A stretch of 64,000 bases of DNA from Flavobacterium wongokense (GTDB lineage Bacteria > Bacteroidota > Bacteroidia > Flavobacteriales > Flavobacteriaceae): the NCBI RefSeq assembly GCF_021608265.1, contig NZ_JAKIHP010000003.1:186001-250000 (forward strand), given 5' to 3'. The notes beneath the pieces are model-generated. The model was given only the letters and a program-made list of their open reading frames with translations. It was not told the DNA's origin and made no database searches. Of this stretch, positions 58,715 to 64,000 are shown one piece after another. Numbering within the stretch: the first letter of the stretch is position 1; each line of letters starts with the position of its first letter. A program made the translations under genes and the position numbers.

Positions 58715-59722
58715 TTATTTCAGATAAGGTTCCAGTTTAGATTTCAAGCCTTTTTTGGCAGGCAATTGCCATAATAATTTGCACCAGTCGTGATTGCCTT
58801 CAATAAAGCCCGGACCTTTTTCGGTGATGACAATATCCCAGCCAATCGAACGGTTTTCAGGATGTTCCTTTGCTGCTTTTTTAACCATTGCAACCGTTTC
58901 GTTCCAAAAAGGAAGCTGCAGTCCAACTATTTCCACTCCGGTTATCGGATGTATTTTTTCTTCGGGTTTAGTGATATCGCTGTAAACTCCGGCATCAGTA
59001 ATTATTCCTGTTTGTTCATCAATTATCGCAGCCATATTTCCCGCTGCCATATTATCTACAGATGAATTTACAGAAATTCGTTGCCTGCATCCCAATAAAA
59101 CAACTTCGTCATTGTCGTCCAATTGTGTAAAAATCCGAACCGTATTTACCGCTGAAGGCGATAAATTATTTAGTGTCGGATGTTGTTGGATAAACTCTTC
59201 CACCAAATCAAACTGGCTGTTTTCTATAAAATCAATGAGGCTCTTTTCGTCAAATTCTGAGGCACTCTTAATCAAAACATCAATGCCACAGTTTCCGTCG
59301 GCAACCTTAAAAACCAATTTGCCTGATGGTGTATTCAGCAGTGTCTGAAGCAATTCAGGTTTGGCTTTCAAATCGGCAATATCTGCAACGGCATGAACAA
59401 AATAATCCTTGTATGAACGGTAAAATTTAGTTTTGTCATCCAAAATGTCACGGGAACTTTTCGGATTCATCTGCAATTGGTATTCAAACATATAACCCGT
59501 TCCTGCCCAGGTTTTACGTTGTTGGTCATCCAATTCAAAAAATCGGAATTGAAAATACTCCAAAAGCGAAATATTGTATTTGAAAACGCAGGAAACAGCA
59601 TCCGATAAAAGTGCGGTTTTGCTTTTGCCCGAAACTTTGGAAGCATGGTCCAGGAAAAGTTTGAACTTCTTCCAATCCATCTTCTTCAGGTAATATCCTA
59701 AATAAAGCAATCTCTTAAACAT
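58715..59722 (-). CDS. Sugar-transfer-associated ATP-grasp protein
   Basis: This 335-residue protein has the late-ATP-grasp pattern: KLVFKVADGNCGIDVLIK and FDLVEEFIQQHPTLNNLSPSAVNTVRIFT are the strongest parts, with GPGFIEGNHDWCKLLWQLP near the end. It fits the ATPgrasp_ST family often found in glycan loci. ATP-grasp enzymes join a carboxylate to an amine or thiol, so this one may attach an amino acid or carboxylate to a sugar. Its substrates are unknown. It overlaps the deacetylase-like gene by eight bases. Confidence 0.78.
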   Translation of the reverse strand: MFKRLLYLGYYLKKMDWKKFKLFLDHASKVSGKSKTALLSDAVSCVFKYNISLLEYFQFRFFELDDQQRKTWAGTGYMFEYQLQMNPKSSRDILDDKTKFYRSYKDYFVHAVADIADLKAKPELLQTLLNTPSGKLVFKVADGNCGIDVLIKSASEFDEKSLIDFIENSQFDLVEEFIQQHPTLNNLSPSAVNTVRIFTQLDDNDEVVLLGCRQRISVNSSVDNMAAGNMAAIIDEQTGIITDAGVYSDITKPEEKIHPITGVEIVGLQLPFWNETVAMVKKAAKEHPENRSIGWDIVITEKGPGFIEGNHDWCKLLWQLPAKKGLKSKLEPYLK

Positions 59723-60857
59723 TCCTTTTATCTTTAAGGCTCATGGCCATTTCAGCAGCCGACATGAATTCAACATCAGGCCATTTTTTTACAATTTGCT
59801 GCAACAATCTTTTCAAATCAGCCAATCCTTTTTCACGGTTTTTGGGATTGATATGCCCACAAAAATTAACCCGGTGCGAACTGATGATTGCCGGTTTGTT
59901 CCAGCGAAAAGCAGTTTCAATCTGCTTCATTGTAAAATCAACCCAATCAATTCCTCGGTCTTCAGTAGGTTCAAAAACCACATTCCGAACCATGATCGTC
60001 AGGCCTTCCTTTGTTTTTTTTCCGATATAATTCAGCGACTTTTTATAAACATTAAAGCCCTGATGCTCATTACGCTGCAAAGCTAAGTCTAAAAATTGTA
60101 TTCCGTTATCTTTTAACGTTTGGAAAAGCGAGTGATGGATGCTGAAAACCGGAGGCGTAAAATAAATGCTTCGATAGCCATAAACTTCCTCAAAAAGCGC
60201 TATTCCTTCTGCAAGTATTGGTTTCAAATCCTCGTTTTCCGTTACTTCCCAAAAATCCAATGCTGCAAATGCTGACATTGTTGGGTATTCCTCATCTGAA
60301 ATGCTCGTGTAGGATTTGTTTTTTAAGGCGGTCAGCAATTGCGGATCACGTTTCGACAATTTATCATTGAAAACCTTGAGGTTTAAATGTTCCCTTCCAT
60401 GGAACTCGGGTTTTAAAAGACCTTTATCGATTCCTTCCTTCCATAGATTCCAGGTTCCCGTGTAAGCTTCAGGTTGTTGAATTGAGAGTTTTTTATAGGT
60501 ATTTGGCAAAGTTTCAAAATGGAATTCCCTAAAATCTTCGGCTTCCATCTTTTCGAAATCAATATTGCACGGAAGCACAAATGGCGTAAAAACCGCATGC
60601 CGTCCATTTTTATCCTTAACCGATGACAATACTTCGAAAAGTTGTTCCAAATCCTGAGTCGTTTCCAAAGTGTCCAAAGCATCGAAACGCGAATAGGTTT
60701 TCATTCCGGCTTCGTCCATATTATTCCTGGCCTGCGCCGAATTCAATCGGACGTTGCCATAATCATCGACCGAAAAAACAACAATTTTCCGATTGGTTTT
60801 CCAACCGATGCTGTTTTTTAAATTCGAAATAATACCTGAAACTATTTTTCTAACCAT
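59715..60857 (-). CDS. NodB-like polysaccharide deacetylase family protein
   Basis: This 380-residue protein has a (beta/alpha)-barrel start with KIVVFSVDDYGNVRLNSAQA, where the Asp-Asp pair fits the metal site of NodB-like deacetylases. Later HREHLNLK-like FHGREHLNLKVF, IYFTPPVFSIHHSL and AIISSHRVNFCGHINPKNR give further His and Asp residues. It has no obvious signal peptide, so it may act on a lipid-linked or nucleotide sugar in the cytosol rather than on exported polymer. The start at 60857 is used because it overlaps the GT4 stop region by only eight bases. The assignment is by fold-like motif only. Confidence 0.7.
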   Translation of the reverse strand: MVRKIVSGIISNLKNSIGWKTNRKIVVFSVDDYGNVRLNSAQARNNMDEAGMKTYSRFDALDTLETTQDLEQLFEVLSSVKDKNGRHAVFTPFVLPCNIDFEKMEAEDFREFHFETLPNTYKKLSIQQPEAYTGTWNLWKEGIDKGLLKPEFHGREHLNLKVFNDKLSKRDPQLLTALKNKSYTSISDEEYPTMSAFAALDFWEVTENEDLKPILAEGIALFEEVYGYRSIYFTPPVFSIHHSLFQTLKDNGIQFLDLALQRNEHQGFNVYKKSLNYIGKKTKEGLTIMVRNVVFEPTEDRGIDWVDFTMKQIETAFRWNKPAIISSHRVNFCGHINPKNREKGLADLKRLLQQIVKKWPDVEFMSAAEMAMSLKDKRNV

Positions 60858-62010
60858 GAAGCGGATCCAAATAATAATCGACAAATTTATCGGCGTTGTC
60901 GCGACGGAACAATTGGGCTGTGGCAATCGCGTTACCCGACATAGTGTTCCATTTTTGTTTGTTCTGGCTCAAGTCTAAAATAAAATCTTTGGCTTTCGCC
61001 AAATCTTTCTCTGCAAAGCATTCGGCTGCACCATATTTGTGGGCATACGTATTTAATTCCGAATCTTCACCGGCAATGTAAACCGATGGGATTCCGTAAC
61101 TCATCAGGTTGTACGATTTGCTCGGAACGCTTCCTTTGGAAGTCAGTTCGTCCAAAATCACAATTCCCAAATCGGCTGCAGAAAGCGAAAATGGGAACAT
61201 TTCATCCGACTGAAACGGAAGGAAAGTACAGTTGGGCAGGCTTTTCTCTTCAACCATTTTCTGCAAAGCCGGAACTCTTGGGCCACGACCAATAATCTGG
61301 AAAATGATATCGTTATTATCTTTTAATAATTCAGCCAACTGAACCACAACCTCAACTTTGTGTGTCAGTCCGATGTTTCCTGAATACTGAATGATGAATT
61401 TATCCTGTAAGTTGTGTTCTTTGACAAATGGATTCTCCTCTTTAGAAACCCTTTCATTTGCCTGGAAAATAGACCAAATTGGCTGGATAATGATTTTGGA
61501 TTTTAATACATAAACTTCGAGAAGTTCGGCCATCTTGTCACCAATCGTGAATAATCGGAAAGCGCTTTTAAATGATTTTTTATTTAAAAATGCCCATATT
61601 CGGTAAACCGGATGCGTTTCCTTCATTCCTGTAATCTTGAAAACATCGGGGTAAACATCCCAAACCACCATACTAAATCTATTAGAAACCAATAAATTCA
61701 GTAAGTATCCCATTGGTGGAATCGAAACAAAAAACACTTCGTGTTTACGGTATTTGGTCATCAAAAGCCAAAAGATTTTCCAACAGGCAATGATATAGGA
61801 AAGAAACTTTTTGCTTGCCGGACGTTCGACCCATTTATTGATATAGGTAACATCAACATCCTTATTGAGTTCTTCGCCCTGAATGTGGATGCTTCCGGTA
61901 ACCAACGCTACATTTTCGAACTTTTCTGCGAAAGCGTTACAAAAACCAACAGTAAGATAATTCGAAGCCTGATTGACGACAACTATCTTTCTATCCTTAA
62001 TTTTACTCAT
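60850..62010 (-). CDS. GT4 family glycosyltransferase (WbuB-like)
   Basis: This 386-residue GT-B enzyme has IVVVNQASNYLTVGFCNAFAEK at the start. FIIQYSGNIGLTHKVEVVVQL opens the donor domain, and LPFQSDEMFPFSLSAADLGIVILDE is the donor loop typical of WbuB/WcaI-like GT4 proteins, often L-fucosaminyl- or fucosyl-type transferases. Its position next to gmd and fcl suggests a deoxysugar donor, but this is inference. It lies three bases from gmd and overlaps the deacetylase-like gene. Confidence 0.85.
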   Translation of the reverse strand: MSKIKDRKIVVVNQASNYLTVGFCNAFAEKFENVALVTGSIHIQGEELNKDVDVTYINKWVERPASKKFLSYIIACWKIFWLLMTKYRKHEVFFVSIPPMGYLLNLLVSNRFSMVVWDVYPDVFKITGMKETHPVYRIWAFLNKKSFKSAFRLFTIGDKMAELLEVYVLKSKIIIQPIWSIFQANERVSKEENPFVKEHNLQDKFIIQYSGNIGLTHKVEVVVQLAELLKDNNDIIFQIIGRGPRVPALQKMVEEKSLPNCTFLPFQSDEMFPFSLSAADLGIVILDELTSKGSVPSKSYNLMSYGIPSVYIAGEDSELNTYAHKYGAAECFAEKDLAKAKDFILDLSQNKQKWNTMSGNAIATAQLFRRDNADKFVDYYLDPLHG

Positions 62011-62013
62011 ATA

Positions 62014-63168
62014 TTATTCTGCTTGGCGCAGGATTTTGTGTCCGCCTTCAGCCAAATGGATATCCCTTTGGAACAATTTAACGTCTGAAGCGACCATTTC
62101 CTCAACCAGCATTTCAAGATTGTATTTTGGCTGCCAGCCTAATTTTGTTTTTGATTTTGAAGGATCACCAATCAACAAATCCACTTCTGTAGGGCGGAAA
62201 TAACTTGGGTCAACCTTAACAATCGTACTACCGATTGCAGGAACCGAAATGTCTTTTGCTACGCAATCCTTTCCCAAAGCTGCTTGGTATCTATCAGCAT
62301 CTATAGCTTCTAAAACACCTACTTCCTCTACGCCTTCTCCTTCAAATCTTAATTTAAAACCAACTTCGTTAAACGCCATTTTTATAAAATCGCGTACACG
62401 TGTTGTAATTCCTGTTGCGATTACATAATCTTCCGCAGTTTCCTGTTGCAGTATCCTCCACATGGCTTCTACATAATCTTTGGCATGACCCCAATCGCGT
62501 TGTGCGTCAAGGTTACCCATATATAAATCTTTTTGTAATCCAAGGGCAATTTTGGCAACAGCCCTTGTGATTTTCCTTGTTACAAAAGTTTCACCACGCA
62601 AAGGCGATTCGTGATTGAACAGGATTCCGTTGCAGGCAAACATATTGTAGGCTTCGCGGTAATTTACCGTAATCCAGTAGGCGTAAATTTTGGCAACAGC
62701 ATAAGGCGAACGCGGATAAAACGGCGTGGTTTCCGATTGCGGAACAGCCTGAACCAAACCATACAGCTCCGAAGTTGATGCCTGGTAAATCTTGGTTTTG
62801 TTTTGCAAGCCTAACAAACGAACCGCTTCCAAAAGTCGAAGTGTTCCAATTCCGTCAGCATTTGCAGTATATTCAGGCGTATCAAAACTCACTTTTACAT
62901 GTGACATCGCCGCTAAATTGTAAATCTCATCGGGCTGAACTTCCTGGATAATCCTGGTAATATTCATCGAATCGGTCATATCGCCATAATGCAGTTTCAA
63001 ACGAATTCCCTTAGCATGTGGATCTTGGTACAAATGGTCAATCCTATCCGTATTAAAAAGCGACGAACGTCTTTTGATACCGTGAACCATATAGCCTTTT
63101 TCAAGAAGCAGTTCTGCCAAATAAGCTCCGTCCTGTCCTGTAATTCCTGTAATTAATGCGGTTTTCAT
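62014..63168 (-). CDS. gmd: GDP-mannose 4,6-dehydratase
   Basis: This 384-residue SDR enzyme converts GDP-D-mannose to GDP-4-keto-6-deoxymannose in the cytosol. It has [41 protein letters not shown], the catalytic STSELYG and [10 protein letters not shown] (YxxxK), and the [16 protein letters not shown] segment. The length is normal. It is followed by the fcl gene upstream on the same strand (24-base gap), which completes GDP-L-fucose synthesis. The substrate depends on GDP-mannose, for which manA at 1678 supplies an early step. Confidence 0.95.
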   Translation of the reverse strand: MKTALITGITGQDGAYLAELLLEKGYMVHGIKRRSSLFNTDRIDHLYQDPHAKGIRLKLHYGDMTDSMNITRIIQEVQPDEIYNLAAMSHVKVSFDTPEYTANADGIGTLRLLEAVRLLGLQNKTKIYQASTSELYGLVQAVPQSETTPFYPRSPYAVAKIYAYWITVNYREAYNMFACNGILFNHESPLRGETFVTRKITRAVAKIALGLQKDLYMGNLDAQRDWGHAKDYVEAMWRILQQETAEDYVIATGITTRVRDFIKMAFNEVGFKLRFEGEGVEEVGVLEAIDADRYQAALGKDCVAKDISVPAIGSTIVKVDPSYFRPTEVDLLIGDPSKSKTKLGWQPKYNLEMLVEEMVASDVKLFQRDIHLAEGGHKILRQAE

Positions 63169-63192
63169 TTCTTGATTTTTTATATGTGATAA

Positions 63193-64000
63193 TTACATTT
63201 TGACTTCCTTGAACGAATGTTCGTGTTCCAAAAACCAGTTGTAGGTTGATTGGATTCCGTCTTCCAACGAAATTTTAGCCTTCCAGCCTTGGTTAGCCAT
63301 TTTGGAAACATCCATTAATTTTCTAGGTGTCCCGTCTGGTTTTGTGCTATCCCAGATGATTTCACCTGTATGTCCAACCGTTTTCTGGATTAATTCTGCC
63401 AAAGATTTTATCGTGAGATCCACTCCGGTTCCAATGTTATACAAATTCTCGGCAAACGGATTTTCCAAAGCAAAAACTACGGCATCAGCCAAATCATGCA
63501 CATGAAGGAATTCGCGCATCGGCGAACCAGAACCCCAAAGCGTTACCGATTCGTTATTGTTGAGTTTGGCCTCGTGGAATTTACGAATCATCGCCGGCAA
63601 AACGTGTGAGGTCTGCAAATCGAAATTGTCATTTGGACCGTAAAGGTTCGTTGGCATCAGACTCACAAAGTCTTTACCGAATTGTTTCCTGATAGATTCG
63701 CAGGCTTTCACTCCGGAAATTTTTGCAATCGCATACCATTCGTTTGTTGGTTCCAATGAAGAAGTCAAAAGACAGTCTTCCTTTAAAGGCTGCGGAGCCA
63801 GTTTTGGATAAATGCACGAACTTCCCAAAAAGATAAATTTGTCAACATCCTGTTGCAGGGACGTATCGATAAGGTTATTCTGAATCTGCATGTTTTCCAT
63901 CAGGAACGTAAACGGATAATTATTGTTTGCCAATATTCCACCTACTCTTGCGGCAGCATCAATGACAACATCGGGTTTTTCATTGGCAAAAAATTCCTGA
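63193..64000 (-). CDS. fcl: GDP-L-fucose synthase, C-terminal part (cut by window edge)
   Basis: The frame continues to the right edge without a start. It begins inside the protein at QEFFANEKPDVVIDAAARVG and goes to the true C-terminus, about 269 residues. The epimerase-reductase motifs AARVGGILANN, FLGSSCIYPKLAPQPL, YAIAKISGVKACE (YxxxK) and NLYGPNDNF identify it as GDP-4-keto-6-deoxymannose 3,5-epimerase/4-reductase. It makes GDP-L-fucose (or GDP-colitose-like sugars if a relative) from the Gmd product. The N-terminal NADP-binding glycine motif lies outside the window. Confidence 0.93.
   Translation of the reverse strand, partial: QEFFANEKPDVVIDAAARVGGILANNNYPFTFLMENMQIQNNLIDTSLQQDVDKFIFLGSSCIYPKLAPQPLKEDCLLTSSLEPTNEWYAIAKISGVKACESIRKQFGKDFVSLMPTNLYGPNDNFDLQTSHVLPAMIRKFHEAKLNNNESVTLWGSGSPMREFLHVHDLADAVVFALENPFAENLYNIGTGVDLTIKSLAELIQKTVGHTGEIIWDSTKPDGTPRKLMDVSKMANQGWKAKISLEDGIQSTYNWFLEHEHSFKEVKM

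Noticed and set aside
1..64000. CRISPR arrays, riboswitches, rRNA, phage or transposon genes
   Set aside because: I looked for regular spaced repeats, transposase or integrase motifs and long structured leaders, and found none.

Overview
The window looks like a chromosomal piece of a flavobacterium (Bacteroidetes, Flavobacteriaceae). Several things point the same way: a type IX secretion (T9SS) cargo protein with a C-terminal sorting domain, a PorV-like outer-membrane protein, a FecI/FecR/TonB-receptor signalling set, AT-rich spacers, and promoters with the Bacteroidetes -33 TTTG / -7 TAnnTTTG pattern rather than the sigma-70 consensus.

The first third (about 1-22,311) is general genome. It starts with purine breakdown (the truncated start of a xanthine dehydrogenase small subunit, and guanine deaminase) and a tRNA-Thr. 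A minus-strand metabolic run follows: mannose-6-phosphate isomerase, Bcp-type peroxiredoxin, 6-pyruvoyl-tetrahydropterin synthase/QueD and IPP isomerase. A lipoprotein MsrB-MsrA fusion is divergent from it. Next come the ECF sigma/anti-sigma/TonB receptor operon, an unusual repeat and Kazal-domain lipoprotein, a FAD oxidoreductase, a frameshifted T9SS cargo gene, and recQ. The plus-strand kdsD-tatC-AhpD-like-lptB run links Kdo synthesis and LPS export. pssA, a PorV-like barrel and a DUF4105 protein close this part.

From 22,312 to the right edge (over 41 kb) there is one large surface-glycan locus, almost all on the minus strand with genes touching or overlapping. It has two parts around a plus-strand PHP-type tyrosine phosphatase (49,764-50,507). 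The part at 22,312-49,608 appears to run from a consensus promoter just upstream of the Wzm/Wzt ABC exporter. It holds methyltransferases, a sugar N-formyltransferase, seven GT2 and four GT4 glycosyltransferases, a NeuB/NeuC/NeuA-type nonulosonic acid module, an asparagine synthetase-like amidotransferase, two acyltransferases, a GT-B enzyme of unclear family, an O-antigen polymerase/ligase, and a long polyprenyl glycosylphosphotransferase. The part at 50,517-64,000 has Wzc kinase, Wza lipoprotein, homologues of PglF, PglE, PglD and PglC (UDP-N,N'-diacetylbacillosamine synthesis and priming), a second short phosphoglycosyl transferase, an ATP-grasp protein, a NodB-like deacetylase, a GT4, and GDP-L-fucose synthesis (gmd, fcl, the latter cut by the edge).

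The main hypothesis is that the two parts share a metabolite. PglF/E/D would make UDP-diNAcBac, which can prime a lipid-linked glycan through the PglC homologue or feed the NeuC/NeuB/NeuA-like enzymes acting as LegG/LegI/LegF to give CMP-N,N'-diacetyllegionaminic acid. A plain sialic acid route remains possible. No CRISPR array, insertion sequence, prophage gene, rRNA or riboswitch was seen, and no gap without a gene exceeds about 300 bases.
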